From an uncultured Paracoccaceae bacterium (GTDB lineage Bacteria > Bacteroidota > Bacteroidia > Flavobacteriales > Flavobacteriaceae): 64,000 nt of DNA. Position 1 is the first letter of the stretch, and each line of letters starts with the position of its first letter. A program made the position numbers and the translations under genes. The notes below the pieces were generated by a model. That model worked only from the letters and a program-made list of their open reading frames with translations. It was not told the DNA's origin and searched no databases. The DNA is taken from positions 1-64,000 of the forward strand of contig CALSPC010000002.1 in the NCBI GenBank assembly GCA_943788135.1, given 5' to 3'. Below are positions 27,991 through 37,670 of the stretch, piece by piece.

Positions 27991-30843
27991 ATGGCCGAAC
28001 AAAAACGCTTATTTCTTCTCGATGCTTATGCGCTAATTTTTAGAGGCTATTATGCGTTTATCAAAAACCCTCGAATAAATTCTAAAGGACTGGACACTTC
28101 CGCCATTCTTGGATTTATCAACTCGCTATTAGACGTGATCAAAAGAGAACGTCCAGACCACTTGGCGGTTTGTTTTGATAAAGGCGGCAGTAAAGACCGT
28201 GTTGAAATTTTTAAGGAGTACAAAGCCAATCGAGATGCAACGCCTGAGGGTATTTCCGTTGCAGTACCTTATATTTTTGAAATCTTAAAAGCCATGAATA
28301 TTCCGGCGGTTGTCAAAGACGGCTTTGAAGCAGATGATATCATTGGAACCTTGGCAAAAAAAGCCGAAAAAGAAGGTTACAAAACCTATATGGTAACGCC
28401 TGATAAAGATTTTGCGCAACTGGTTAGCAAGAATATTTTCATGTACCGTCCGGTATTTGGCGGGGGTTATGAAACTTGGGGCGTAGAAGAAATTAAAGCA
28501 AAGTTTGAAATTGAAGACCCCCTTCAAGTCATTGATTTTTTAGGGATGAAAGGCGATGCTTCGGATAATATTCCAGGCTTGCCAGGCGTTGGTGATAAAA
28601 CCGCTAAAAAACTGCTTGCCCAATATGGTAGCATGGAAAATTTACTGGCAAATACGCACGAGCTTAAAGGGAAGATGAAAGAAAAAATAGAAGCCAATGC
28701 CGAGCTTGGACTCCTTTCTAAAAAACTGGCCACTATTTTGTTGGATGTTCCAGTAGAATTTGATGCCAAAAATTTTGAACTCACGGCGCCAGACTCTGAA
28801 AAGGTAAGCGCCATTTTTCAAGATTTAGAATTCAGACGATTAATCGATAATTTTAATAAAACATTTGCTGTTAATCCCCCTGAAAGTTCCGCTTCGTCAT
28901 CAGAAGGGGCTGCTCCAAAACCTGCGGCTAAATCCGCCGTTACACCCACAACTGAAGCCGGAGCTGGACAATTTTCATTGTTTGGTGGAGACGAACCTTC
29001 AGCGGCAACTGCAACACAAAACTATGGCAGAGAAACGGCCACATCGATCCCTCATTTTTATCAAAATGTAACGGGTGATTTAGGCTTAAAACTCTTTGTT
29101 AAGCAGCTCATGAGTCAAACGTCAGTGTGTTTTGATACTGAAACAACAGGACTAAATCCGCTCACCGCTGAGCTCGTTGGAATTGCCTTTTCATGGGAAG
29201 CGCATAAAGGATTTTATGTGTCGTTTCCAGAATCTTTTGACGACGCACAAAACCTAATTGAAGTTTTGAGACCATTTTTTGAAGCCACGCACATTGAAAA
29301 AATTGGGCAAAATCTAAAATATGATTTAAAAGTATTACACAAATATAAAATTGACGTCAAAGGCCCTTTGTTTGACACCATGATTGCGCATTATTTGATC
29401 AATACCGACATGCGTCACAACATGGACGTTCTTGCAGAAACCTATTTAAATTACACGCCTATTCCGATTACTGATCTTATCGGAAAAAAAGGAAAGAATC
29501 AACTTTCCATGCGCGAGGTGTCAATTGAAAAACTAACGGAATACGCTGTTGAAGATGCCGATATCACCTATCAACTCGCCAGTCATTTCAAAAAAGAACT
29601 GACCGATGCAGAAACTCTAAAGTTATTTAATGCTATTGAAATTCCTTTAGTAAAAGTATTAGCATCGATGGAATTGGAAGGCATCAAGTTAGATATCGAT
29701 TTTCTAAAATCGCTTTCAGCCGATTTAAATTCGGATATTGCGGCTCTAGAATCCAAAATATATGAGGCCGCTGGAGAACAGTTTAATATTGCGTCGCCAA
29801 AGCAATTAGGAATCATTCTTTTTGAAAAATTAAAACTGGTTGACAAACCTAAGAAAACCAAAACAGGACAGTATAGTACCGCAGAAGATGTGTTGTCGTA
29901 TTTGGCAAAAGACCATGAAATTATTCAAAATGTTTTGGAATATCGAGGCCTCGCCAAACTAAAAAGTACTTATGTAGATGCGCTTCCAGAACAAGTTTTA
30001 GAACGTACGGGACACATCCATACTGAGTACATGCAAACCGTAGCTGCCACTGGACGCTTAAGCAGTAACAACCCTAACCTACAAAACATTCCGATCCGAA
30101 CGGAACGCGGTCGCCAAGTGCGAAAAGCCTTTGTTCCACGAAATGAAGAGTATATTCTGTTAGCCGCAGATTATTCTCAAATTGAGTTGCGTGTGATTGC
30201 CGCAATGAGCGAAGAAGAAACCATGATTGAAGCCTTTAAAAACGGTGAAGACATTCATGCCTCCACGGCAGCGAAAGTGTTTAATGTGCCCTTAGCAGAA
30301 GTGACTAGAGAACAGCGTGGCAATGCCAAAACCGTCAACTTTGGGATTATTTACGGCGTGTCTGCTTTTGGTCTGAGTAATCAAACCGATTTAAGCAGAA
30401 CCGAGGCGAAAGAATTGATTGAAACTTATTATGAAACCTACCCCAAACTTCGTAAATATATGAGTTCACAGGTCGATTTTGCCAGAGACCACGGCTATGT
30501 GACAACCGTTTCAAACCGACGACGCTACCTCAAAGATATCAACTCACGAAATGCGATTGTCCGCGGTGCAGCCGAACGTAATGCCGTGAATGCCCCCATC
30601 CAAGGCAGTGCAGCAGATATCATCAAAATTGCGATGATTAACATCTATAACAAGCTCGAGGAAGGTGGCTTTAAAACCAAAATGCTCCTACAAGTGCATG
30701 ATGAATTGGTTTTTGATGTTTACAAACCTGAGCTAGACGCCATGAAAACCTTAATTAAAGAAGAGATGGAAAACGCCTATTCCTTAAGTGTTCCCTTAGA
30801 CGTGGAAATGGATATGGGTGTGAATTGGCTAGAAGCGCATTAA
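27991..30843 (+). CDS. polA: DNA polymerase I
   Basis: PolA fills gaps and removes RNA primers. The 950-residue protein has three intact domains. The 5' nuclease (1-300) shows GFEADDIIGTLA, TPDKDFAQLV and GDASDNIPGLPGVGDKTA. The 3'-5' proofreading domain has FDTETTGLNP, IGQNLKYDLKVL and YAVEDADITYQL, so its catalytic acids are retained. The polymerase domain has motif A LAADYSQIELR, motif B RGNAKTVNFGIIYG and motif C LQVHDELVFD. A Pro/Ala/Ser-rich linker (about 290-340) joins the first two domains. Confidence 0.98.
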   Translation: MAEQKRLFLLDAYALIFRGYYAFIKNPRINSKGLDTSAILGFINSLLDVIKRERPDHLAVCFDKGGSKDRVEIFKEYKANRDATPEGISVAVPYIFEILKAMNIPAVVKDGFEADDIIGTLAKKAEKEGYKTYMVTPDKDFAQLVSKNIFMYRPVFGGGYETWGVEEIKAKFEIEDPLQVIDFLGMKGDASDNIPGLPGVGDKTAKKLLAQYGSMENLLANTHELKGKMKEKIEANAELGLLSKKLATILLDVPVEFDAKNFELTAPDSEKVSAIFQDLEFRRLIDNFNKTFAVNPPESSASSSEGAAPKPAAKSAVTPTTEAGAGQFSLFGGDEPSAATATQNYGRETATSIPHFYQNVTGDLGLKLFVKQLMSQTSVCFDTETTGLNPLTAELVGIAFSWEAHKGFYVSFPESFDDAQNLIEVLRPFFEATHIEKIGQNLKYDLKVLHKYKIDVKGPLFDTMIAHYLINTDMRHNMDVLAETYLNYTPIPITDLIGKKGKNQLSMREVSIEKLTEYAVEDADITYQLASHFKKELTDAETLKLFNAIEIPLVKVLASMELEGIKLDIDFLKSLSADLNSDIAALESKIYEAAGEQFNIASPKQLGIILFEKLKLVDKPKKTKTGQYSTAEDVLSYLAKDHEIIQNVLEYRGLAKLKSTYVDALPEQVLERTGHIHTEYMQTVAATGRLSSNNPNLQNIPIRTERGRQVRKAFVPRNEEYILLAADYSQIELRVIAAMSEEETMIEAFKNGEDIHASTAAKVFNVPLAEVTREQRGNAKTVNFGIIYGVSAFGLSNQTDLSRTEAKELIETYYETYPKLRKYMSSQVDFARDHGYVTTVSNRRRYLKDINSRNAIVRGAAERNAVNAPIQGSAADIIKIAMINIYNKLEEGGFKTKMLLQVHDELVFDVYKPELDAMKTLIKEEMENAYSLSVPLDVEMDMGVNWLEAH

Positions 30844-31101
30844 CTTTATAGCACTAAGGCGTTATTTGAATGGTCTTTTTTGTTTGGTTCTAAAATATTA
30901 AAGTCTTTATTTTTTGGAACCCTATTCTTTTTTTACTAAGTTTAACACTGATTTTGATCCCAAGTCTAAATCTTCATAAGCAGCTTAACCGAAGTTTTAG
31001 ATTGTATTTTATTTGAATACCCTGTTAGAAAGGTTCTGATATGCATCTTTTTTGCGGATCTATAAACACAACAATTTGAGAAGAATATAGTTGTAAAGAT
31101 T

Positions 31102-31458
31102 ATGAAAAAACGAATAAGACTATATAATTTTCTAATTGATTCAATACTATTTTATGTCCTTATACTGGTCATTTCAGTTCTCTTAAAAGAATATGTTGAA
31201 AGGCAGAATTTAAAATATTTAATGATTTTATTATATTATCTCTATTATTTTATTTTAGAATTAACAATAGGTCAGACAATTGGAAAAATAATTACTAAAA
31301 CTCGAGTTGTTACAATTGATAATAGTGAAAAACCAAATTTTAAAAAAATATTTGTTAGGACAATATCGAGATTAATACCAATTGATTTAATATCCTATTT
31401 GTTTTCATCAAATGGAATTCACGATAGTTTATCCAAAACAAAATTAAAGAAAATTTAA
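31102..31458 (+). CDS. RDD-family small membrane protein
   Basis: This 118-residue protein has three hydrophobic helices and matches the RDD pattern: a first helix beginning with RLYNFLIDSILFY (R and D conserved), ILELTIGQTIGKIITKTRVV with the GQTxGKxxxxxRVV motif, and FVRTISRLIPIDLISY. RDD proteins are poorly understood; some are transporters. The gene is markedly more AT-rich than polA upstream. It lies in a two-gene AT-rich patch (31102-31713) between polA and odhB. The preceding 258-bp gap shows only a weak inverted repeat (TCTAAA/TTTAGA at about 30965-31001). Confidence 0.8.
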   Translation: MKKRIRLYNFLIDSILFYVLILVISVLLKEYVERQNLKYLMILLYYLYYFILELTIGQTIGKIITKTRVVTIDNSEKPNFKKIFVRTISRLIPIDLISYLFSSNGIHDSLSKTKLKKI

Positions 31459-31485
31459 ATTAATTATTAACCTAAATCTTAAAAA

Positions 31486-31713
31486 ATGAAAAAAATGAAA
31501 ACCGTAATTGCTATGGGATTAGCAGCAATAATGTTGTCGAGTTGCGCAACAGTATTTGGAGGAAAAGTAACTGCACACCAAAAAACAAAACCTTTAGCTG
31601 GTGAACAACAAAGAGAAATCCGTGTCGGAGCTTTAATTGCTGATGTTTTGCTTTTTTGGCCAGGAGCGATTGTTGATTTTGCTACTGGAGCAATTTACAA
31701 ACCAAAAAGATAA
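31486..31713 (+). CDS. small lipoprotein of unknown function
   Basis: This 75-residue protein has a lipoprotein signal, MKKMKTVIAMGLAAIMLSSC, followed by ATVFGG and a short polar segment, then a hydrophobic stretch (GALIADVLLFWPGAIVDFAT) long enough for a membrane helix. I do not recognise a named family with confidence. It lies 27 bp after the RDD gene on the same strand and may share its transcript; it is followed by a hairpin. Confidence 0.8.
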   Translation: MKKMKTVIAMGLAAIMLSSCATVFGGKVTAHQKTKPLAGEQQREIRVGALIADVLLFWPGAIVDFATGAIYKPKR

Positions 31714-31728
31714 CTTTAAATAAAGTTT

Positions 31729-31786
31729 ATAAAAATTAGCAGATGAGAGCTAGCCCAAGACTGCGGTTCTTTTCTGCTATTTTTAT
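31729..31786 (+). terminator. probable terminator after the small lipoprotein gene
   Basis: TAGCAGA (31737-31743) pairs with TCTGCTA (31773-31779); with one bulge the stem extends by seven A-T pairs, and T-rich sequence follows. The 29-nt loop is long and contains a GCTAG motif also seen in a GC-rich tract at 31796-31810, so the stretch might instead be a small repeat element. Confidence 0.5.
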
Positions 31787-31830
31787 TTATAACCCCGCTA
31801 GCGCGCGCATTTTTTGCTCGTGCCTATTAA

Positions 31831-33042
31831 CTAAAGTTCCAAAGCTTTTTTAACATCTTCATTCATCAAGAATTCTTGTGGATTTTCGAGTGCTTCCTTC
31901 ACCGCGACTAAGAACCCAACCGATTCTCTACCATCAATAATTCTGTGGTCATAGGATAGGGCAACATACATAATCGGACGAATTTCTACTTTACCAGCAA
32001 TCGCTACAGGGCGCTCTACAATGTTGTGCATTCCAAGAATCGCACTTTGAGGGGGATTAATAATCGGTGTTGAAAGCATGCTTCCAAACACCCCCCCATT
32101 AGATATGGTAAACGTTCCACCGGTCATTTCATCCACAGTGATTTGTCCATCACGGGCACGAATGGCCAGGCGTTTCACCTCGGCTTCTACGCCTCTAAAC
32201 GATAAATTTTCTGCATTGCGAATCACAGGCACCATGAGTCCTTTAGGACCTGAAACGGCGATACTGATATCACAAAAATCATAGGAAATCATTTCTTTGC
32301 CATCGATCATAGAGTTAACCGAAGGGAATAATTTTAAGGCACGTACCACGGCAAGGGTAAAGAAACTCATAAACCCAAGTCCAACATCGTGCTTTTCTTT
32401 AAAGGTTTCTTTGTATTGTTTTCTCAATTCAAAAATTGGAGACATGTCAACTTCGTTGAAGGTTGTTAACATCGCCGTTTCATTTTTGGCCGTTACCAAA
32501 CGTTCGGCTACTTTTCGGCGCAGCATAGAGAGTTTGGAACGTGACACACCACGACCCTCTACATTTATTGGTTGTCCCATTGCTGGGACGGCCTTGACAG
32601 CGTCATCTTTTGTGATGCGACCATCTTTGCCAGTGCCTGTTATTGCAGTGGCTTCAATGCCTTTTTCAGACAATATTTTCTTAGCTGCTGGGCTTGCAGA
32701 TCCTGTAGCATAGGTCGTATTTGATGGTGTTTCAGCTTTTGGTGTTGCCGCCACTTCTGGGGTTGATGCCGCCACTTTAGGCGCATCTCCACCTTCAGGT
32801 TTTGTGGCACTAGTGTCAATCAAACACACCACAGCACCCACCTCAACTGCATCGCCGACTTCCGCTTTGAACGTTACCGTTCCACTGGCTTCTGCGGGCA
32901 ACTCTAAAGTTGCTTTATCGCTATCTACCTCAGCAATAGCTTGGTCTTTTTCTACATAATCTCCTTCTTGAACTAACCATTCTGCAATTTCAACTTCTGT
33001 GATGGATTCGCCTGGAGAAGGCACTTTCATTTCTAAAATCAT
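31831..33042 (-). CDS. odhB: 2-oxoglutarate dehydrogenase E2 (dihydrolipoyl succinyltransferase)
   Basis: E2 transfers the succinyl group to CoA in the TCA-cycle 2-oxoglutarate dehydrogenase complex. The 403-residue protein has one lipoyl domain with the lipoylated Lys in [11 protein letters not shown], an Ala/Pro/Thr-rich linker (80-120), the E3-binding domain ([26 protein letters not shown]), and the catalytic core ending in [16 protein letters not shown], which holds the His and Asp. It follows sucA by 7 bp and is co-transcribed. E3 is not in the window. Confidence 0.96.
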   Translation of the reverse strand: MILEMKVPSPGESITEVEIAEWLVQEGDYVEKDQAIAEVDSDKATLELPAEASGTVTFKAEVGDAVEVGAVVCLIDTSATKPEGGDAPKVAASTPEVAATPKAETPSNTTYATGSASPAAKKILSEKGIEATAITGTGKDGRITKDDAVKAVPAMGQPINVEGRGVSRSKLSMLRRKVAERLVTAKNETAMLTTFNEVDMSPIFELRKQYKETFKEKHDVGLGFMSFFTLAVVRALKLFPSVNSMIDGKEMISYDFCDISIAVSGPKGLMVPVIRNAENLSFRGVEAEVKRLAIRARDGQITVDEMTGGTFTISNGGVFGSMLSTPIINPPQSAILGMHNIVERPVAIAGKVEIRPIMYVALSYDHRIIDGRESVGFLVAVKEALENPQEFLMNEDVKKALEL

Positions 33043-33049
33043 TGTGTGT

Positions 33050-35818
33050 TTATTTTAGTTTTTTTCTTTGATTATCTTTTGTCTTATCAAAAACAACATC
33101 TATAACTTCTTTATGTCGTTTTTTGGAACGTGTGGAACTTCCTGCAGCCGGTGCACTGTAGGTTCGTCTTGAAGCTACGCGCCAGTTTTTGGCGTCATCG
33201 ATATGCATTAGCATGTGTGCATAGGCTCCCATATTTCTTGGTTCTTCTTGTGCCCAAACAATATCATCTGCATTTTTATATTTTGAAATCACTGCTTCAA
33301 TTTCATTTTCAGGAAGTGGAAATAACTGTTCGATTCGAACTAAAGCAATATCGGTTCTGCCTAAGTTTTCTTGGGCTTCTAGTAAATCATAGTAGAATTT
33401 ACCGGTTACAAACACCAGTGTTTTGACGTTTTCGACCTTGGCGGATGCATCGTCAATGAGCATTTGGAAACTTCCATTTGCAACTTCATCTACCGAGGAT
33501 ACGACTTTTGGATGGCGTAATAAACTTTTTGGTGTGAATACAATTAATGGCTTTCTGAAATCGGCTTTTAATTGGCGTCTTAATAAATGGTACATATTTG
33601 CTGGCGTTGTACAATCGGCAATAAACATATTGTCTTTTGCGCAGAGCTGTAGATACCGTTCCATTCGTCCTGAGGAATGTTCGGCACCTTGACCTTCATA
33701 TCCATGTGGTAATAGCATAACAATACCGTTTGGCGTTTTCCATTTGTCTTCACCACATGAAATGTATTGGTCAATCATAATTTGAGCGCCATTACTGAAA
33801 TCTCCAAATTGTGCTTCCCATATGGTAAGCGTATTTGGACTTGCCATGGCATAACCATAATCAAACCCCACAACACCATATTCTGATAATAGGGAGTTAT
33901 AAATATTAAATTGTCCTTGATTTGGACTTATATTTTTGAGAAGGATCACTTCTTCTTCACTGTCTTCAACTTTTACTACGGCATGACGGTGAGAGAATGT
34001 TCCACGCTCGACATCTTGTCCCGAAATACGAACATTGAACCCTTCTTCTAAAAGCGATCCATAGGCTAAATGTTCGGCCATAGACCAGTCTAGCTTATCG
34101 CTTTCGAACATTTGTTTTCGAGCTTCAATCAAACGCGAAATTTTGCGTATAAACTTTTTATCTTCGGGAAGCGATGATATTTTTTTGGCTATTGCAACTA
34201 GTTTTTCTCTTGGATAAGTGGTGTCAATTGAGTCTCGCATCCGATTTGCTTTGGCTCTTGGAAAGTTTTTCCATGCCTCTTGCATAAACGGTGTGATGAC
34301 GGTTTTATCTTCCTTTCGGGAGGTTACTAGTTCTGTTTCTAAAGAAGCCTTGTAATCTTGTTCAAGCTTTGAAACATAGTTGGCATCAATAATCCCTTCA
34401 TCTCTTAATTTTTGAGCATAAATATTACGTGGATTGTTATGACTCGCAATGGCTTTATACAGTTTTGGTTGCGTAAAACGCGGTTCATCACCTTCATTAT
34501 GACCATATTTTCTGTAGCCTAATAAATCAATGAAAACATCACGCTTAAATTGCATTCTAAAATCTAAGGCGAATAAAATGGAGTGCACCACAGCTTCGGC
34601 ATCATCGGCATTGACATGAAGTACCGGAGATAGTGTCACTTTTGCAACATCGGTACAGTAAGTCGATGAGCGGGCATCAAGATAGTTTGTGGTAAATCCT
34701 ATTTGGTTATTCACCACAATGTGAATGGTGCCGTTAGTTTTATAGCCATCTAACTGTGCCATTTGAACAACTTCATACACAAGGCCTTGCCCCGCAATGG
34801 CGGCGTCACCGTGTACCACAATTGGCAACACTTTACTCGCATCCTCAGCCTTTAATTTGTCTTGTTTTGCTCTGGTAATCCCTTCTACAACGGCGCCTAC
34901 TGTTTCTAGGTGCGAAGGGTTAGGTGCAATGCTCAAATTGATGCGATTGCCATTATCTGTCAAGCGGTCACTCGTCCATCCAAGGTGGTATTTAACATCG
35001 CCATCAAAAACCTCTTCTTCGTAATCTTTGCCATCAAATTCACTAAAAATATCACTTGCTGATTTTCCAAAAATATTGGTCAGTGTACTTAAGCGGCCTC
35101 GGTGGGCCATTCCCATGACAAATTCTTTGACACCATAGGCAGCTGCTTTTTCGATAAGGGCATCAATAGCAGGAATCAAAGATTCATTGCCTTCCAATGA
35201 AAACCGTTTTTGACCGACATATTTTGTATGCAAAAAGGTTTCAAACGAAACCGCTTCATTTAGTTTTTTGAGGATATGTTTTTTTTCATCAGCAGAAAAA
35301 CTGCCGTGATTATCGTTACTATTCAGTTTATCTTGAATCCATTGCCGCTCGTTCGGCCTTCGGATATACATGTATTCTACGCCGATGGCATCGCAATAAA
35401 TAGCTTCGAGATGTTGTTGAATTACACGGAGACTTTGAGGTCCAATTCCGATAATATCACCCGCATTAAAAACAGTGTCTAAATCTGCTGAGGACAACCC
35501 AAAGTTTTCAAGACCCAATGAAGGTGTGTATTTTCTTCGATCTCTTACAGGGTTTGTTTTTGTGAACAAATGACCTCGAGTTCGGTAATCGTCTATTAAT
35601 TTTATGACTTGAAATTCTTTTTGAACATGCTCTGGAATTTGAGTTTTAACGCCTTCCACAATATCCTCAGAAACCTCAAAACTTTCGCTTCCAAAGTCAT
35701 AGCCTTGAAAGAAGGCTTTCCAGCTCGGCTCTACACTATCGGGGTCTTGCTGATATTGTTCGTATAAATCCGCAAAATAGGCGGTGTGAGCGGCGTTTAA
35801 AAAAGAATACTTATCCAT
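33050..35818 (-). CDS. sucA: 2-oxoglutarate dehydrogenase E1
   Basis: E1 decarboxylates 2-oxoglutarate with thiamine diphosphate. The 922-residue protein has the E1 N-terminal helix ([17 protein letters not shown]), [17 protein letters not shown], and the ThDP/Mg site [15 protein letters not shown] with VNNQIGFTT. The transketolase-like C-terminal half has the [16 protein letters not shown] segment. It is the first gene of the sucA-odhB pair. A TATTTTTG box (35864-35857 minus) is 38 nt before the ATG; the rest of the 134-bp gap to the polyprenyl synthase shows nothing else. Confidence 0.97.
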   Translation of the reverse strand: MDKYSFLNAAHTAYFADLYEQYQQDPDSVEPSWKAFFQGYDFGSESFEVSEDIVEGVKTQIPEHVQKEFQVIKLIDDYRTRGHLFTKTNPVRDRRKYTPSLGLENFGLSSADLDTVFNAGDIIGIGPQSLRVIQQHLEAIYCDAIGVEYMYIRRPNERQWIQDKLNSNDNHGSFSADEKKHILKKLNEAVSFETFLHTKYVGQKRFSLEGNESLIPAIDALIEKAAAYGVKEFVMGMAHRGRLSTLTNIFGKSASDIFSEFDGKDYEEEVFDGDVKYHLGWTSDRLTDNGNRINLSIAPNPSHLETVGAVVEGITRAKQDKLKAEDASKVLPIVVHGDAAIAGQGLVYEVVQMAQLDGYKTNGTIHIVVNNQIGFTTNYLDARSSTYCTDVAKVTLSPVLHVNADDAEAVVHSILFALDFRMQFKRDVFIDLLGYRKYGHNEGDEPRFTQPKLYKAIASHNNPRNIYAQKLRDEGIIDANYVSKLEQDYKASLETELVTSRKEDKTVITPFMQEAWKNFPRAKANRMRDSIDTTYPREKLVAIAKKISSLPEDKKFIRKISRLIEARKQMFESDKLDWSMAEHLAYGSLLEEGFNVRISGQDVERGTFSHRHAVVKVEDSEEEVILLKNISPNQGQFNIYNSLLSEYGVVGFDYGYAMASPNTLTIWEAQFGDFSNGAQIMIDQYISCGEDKWKTPNGIVMLLPHGYEGQGAEHSSGRMERYLQLCAKDNMFIADCTTPANMYHLLRRQLKADFRKPLIVFTPKSLLRHPKVVSSVDEVANGSFQMLIDDASAKVENVKTLVFVTGKFYYDLLEAQENLGRTDIALVRIEQLFPLPENEIEAVISKYKNADDIVWAQEEPRNMGAYAHMLMHIDDAKNWRVASRRTYSAPAAGSSTRSKKRHKEVIDVVFDKTKDNQRKKLK

Positions 35819-35856
35819 GAATTAATAATTCTATTTTTTCTTTAGAAAAATAAAAA

Positions 35857-35864
35857 CAAAAATA
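35857..35864 (-). promoter_or_regulatory. -7 box of sucA-odhB
   Basis: TATTTTTG on the minus strand fits TAnnTTTG, 38 nt before the sucA ATG; no TTG at -33. Confidence 0.4.
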
Positions 35865-35952
35865 CGATTTTTAACGATTATGAAATATGAAATCGAGATA
35901 AATATCAAAGTATTTTAACCGATTTAAATATTTTTTAATAAAAGCGTAGCGT

Positions 35953-36927
35953 TTAGACATCTCGCGTCATGAGCTGCGTTCCAAAATCCTGAAGTATTTG
36001 CTTGTTTTTATCGGAAATCGTAAGGGCTTGCAACACCTCAAAGGCTGTTTTGGTATAGGATGTAATCGCTTTTTTGGTTGCTTCTGCTGAGCCTGAAGTC
36101 GTGAAAATTTGTTTTACAAGCTCTATTTTAGTTTTTGAATCCGTGTTTGTTGCATTAAATAAGTGTCTCAATTTTTGCTGGTCGTTTTCGGACGAAAACT
36201 CTAAGGCTTTTAAATATAAATACGTTTTTTTATTTTCAATAATATCACCACCTACTTGCTTTCCAAAGGTTTCGGGATTGCCAAAAGCATCTAAATAGTC
36301 GTCTTGTAATTGAAATGCAATGCCGAGGTTTTTTCCGAATTCATAACATCGGTTTTGATCCTCATCGGAAGCACCAGCTATAATAGCGCCCATTTTCATG
36401 GCCGCTGCAACCAATACTGCAGTTTTGTATTCAATCATTTTTAAATACTCTGCAATGGAAACCGCGTTTCGTGTTTCAAAATCAATATCATATTGTTGGC
36501 CTTCACAAACTTCTAAAGCAGTCTTGCTGAATAGTGTTAAGAGGTTTTGAAACGTCTCTGGTGGATAGTTTTCAAAAAGCTGATAGGCCATAATTAGCAT
36601 GGCATCGCCAGATAAAATTCCGGTATTTAAATCCCATTTTTCATGCACCGTTTGTTGGCCACGACGCAAGGGCGCATCGTCCATGATGTCGTCATGTATT
36701 AGAGAAAAATTATGAAACACTTCCACTGCCAAAGCAGCGTCAAGCGCTTTGTTTACATCACCCCCAAAACAATCGGCAGTCATGAGGGTTAGTATTGGAC
36801 GTAAGCGTTTGCCTCCTAAATTTAAAATATACTGAACGGGTTCGTACAGGTTTTTGGGGTCACGTTCCGTATTATAGTCTTTTAAATAGCTTAAAAAATG
36901 CTTCTGGTATATTTCAATAGCTTTCAT
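35953..36927 (-). CDS. polyprenyl diphosphate synthase
   Basis: This trans-isoprenyl synthase condenses isopentenyl diphosphate with allylic diphosphates. The 324-residue product carries GGKRLRPILTLM, the first Asp-rich motif DDIMD with the following APLRRGQQTVH, and the second motif QLQDDYLDAFG. I chose the ATG at 36927 (MKAIEIYQKHF); the frame is open upstream to a TTG at 36996. A TATTTTTG box ends 4 nt before this ATG, suggesting a leaderless mRNA. It could make farnesyl, geranylgeranyl or longer chains; chain length cannot be told here. It is divergent from the TetR-led efflux operon. Confidence 0.93.
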   Translation of the reverse strand: MKAIEIYQKHFLSYLKDYNTERDPKNLYEPVQYILNLGGKRLRPILTLMTADCFGGDVNKALDAALAVEVFHNFSLIHDDIMDDAPLRRGQQTVHEKWDLNTGILSGDAMLIMAYQLFENYPPETFQNLLTLFSKTALEVCEGQQYDIDFETRNAVSIAEYLKMIEYKTAVLVAAAMKMGAIIAGASDEDQNRCYEFGKNLGIAFQLQDDYLDAFGNPETFGKQVGGDIIENKKTYLYLKALEFSSENDQQKLRHLFNATNTDSKTKIELVKQIFTTSGSAEATKKAITSYTKTAFEVLQALTISDKNKQILQDFGTQLMTRDV

Positions 36928-36931
36928 AAAG

Positions 36932-36939
36932 CAAAAATA
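36932..36939 (-). promoter_or_regulatory. TAnnTTTG box 4 nt before the polyprenyl synthase ATG
   Basis: TATTTTTG on the minus strand, with 4 nt between box and start codon; implies a leaderless transcript. No TTG at -33. Confidence 0.45.
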
Positions 36940-37013
36940 AGTGAATTCTGCACACTTTGATATAAAGCGAAAACAATAAATGTTAAAAAATTGCAAAACT
37001 TTGGAAACTTTAA

Positions 37014-37043
37014 TTGTTTTTAAAGTTTCCTGTTGTAGATTTG
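37014..37043 (+). promoter_or_regulatory. promoter of the efflux operon
   Basis: TTG (37014-37016), a 19-bp spacer and TAGATTTG (37036-37043) match the consensus exactly, ending 9 nt before the TetR ATG at 37053. The flanking sequence has GAAACTTTAA and TTAAAGTTTC (37004-37030), an inverted repeat that overlaps the -33 element and may be the TetR operator. Confidence 0.75.
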
Positions 37044-37052
37044 TACGCTGTT

Positions 37053-37670
37053 ATGAGAGAAAAAATTATATCAAAATCCGAGGAGTTGTTTTTGTCTTTG
37101 GGGTTCAAAAGCGTTACAATGGATGACATTGCAAGCGCAATGGGAATTTCCAAAAAAACAATTTACGCGCATTTTTCAACTAAAACAGCGCTTGTAGAGG
37201 TGGTCACATTTTCTGTTCTTGATCATATTTATGAGGGGATAGACAAAATAAACGCTTCCTCTATAAACCCGATTGAGGAGCTTTATGACATCAAGATGTT
37301 TGTGATGAATTATTTAAAAAACGAACGTGTATCTCCACAACATCAACTCAAAAAATACTATCCTGAAATTTTTGAACGCTTAAAAATAAAACAATTTGAA
37401 AAAATGCATTCCTCTGTTGAAAACAGCCTTAAAACGGGCGTAGATATTGGGTTGTTTAGAGCAGATATTGACATTGCCTTTATTTCAAGAATGTATTTTA
37501 ATGGTATGACTGGAATTCGAGATAATAGTATTTTTCCAGAAGCAATTTTCGACAAAAACTATCTTTTTGAAAGTTACCTCGAATACCATCTACGTGCGAT
37601 TATCACTAAAAAAGGATTAAACCTGCTCAATAATTATATAAAATCAAACCTAACATCTAATGCTTCATAA
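37053..37670 (+). CDS. TetR/AcrR-family regulator of the efflux operon
   Basis: This 205-residue regulator has an N-terminal HTH of the TetR type: KIISKSEELFLSLGFKSVTMDD, IASAMGISKKTIYAHFSTK (recognition helix), then a ligand-binding helical domain. I chose the ATG at 37053; the open frame extends to a TTG at 37014 which is the -33 element. It overlaps the TolC gene by 11 bp, so it is the first gene of tetR-tolC-hlyD-RND and probably represses its own operon in the absence of an effector. The inverted repeat around its promoter is the likely operator. Confidence 0.9.
   Translation: MREKIISKSEELFLSLGFKSVTMDDIASAMGISKKTIYAHFSTKTALVEVVTFSVLDHIYEGIDKINASSINPIEELYDIKMFVMNYLKNERVSPQHQLKKYYPEIFERLKIKQFEKMHSSVENSLKTGVDIGLFRADIDIAFISRMYFNGMTGIRDNSIFPEAIFDKNYLFESYLEYHLRAIITKKGLNLLNNYIKSNLTSNAS

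Noticed and set aside
31786-31830. GC-rich tract with GCTAGC as a dispersed repeat or origin-like element
   Set aside because: Only one other GCTAG motif lies nearby and no further copies were noticed in the window, so there is no support beyond odd composition.
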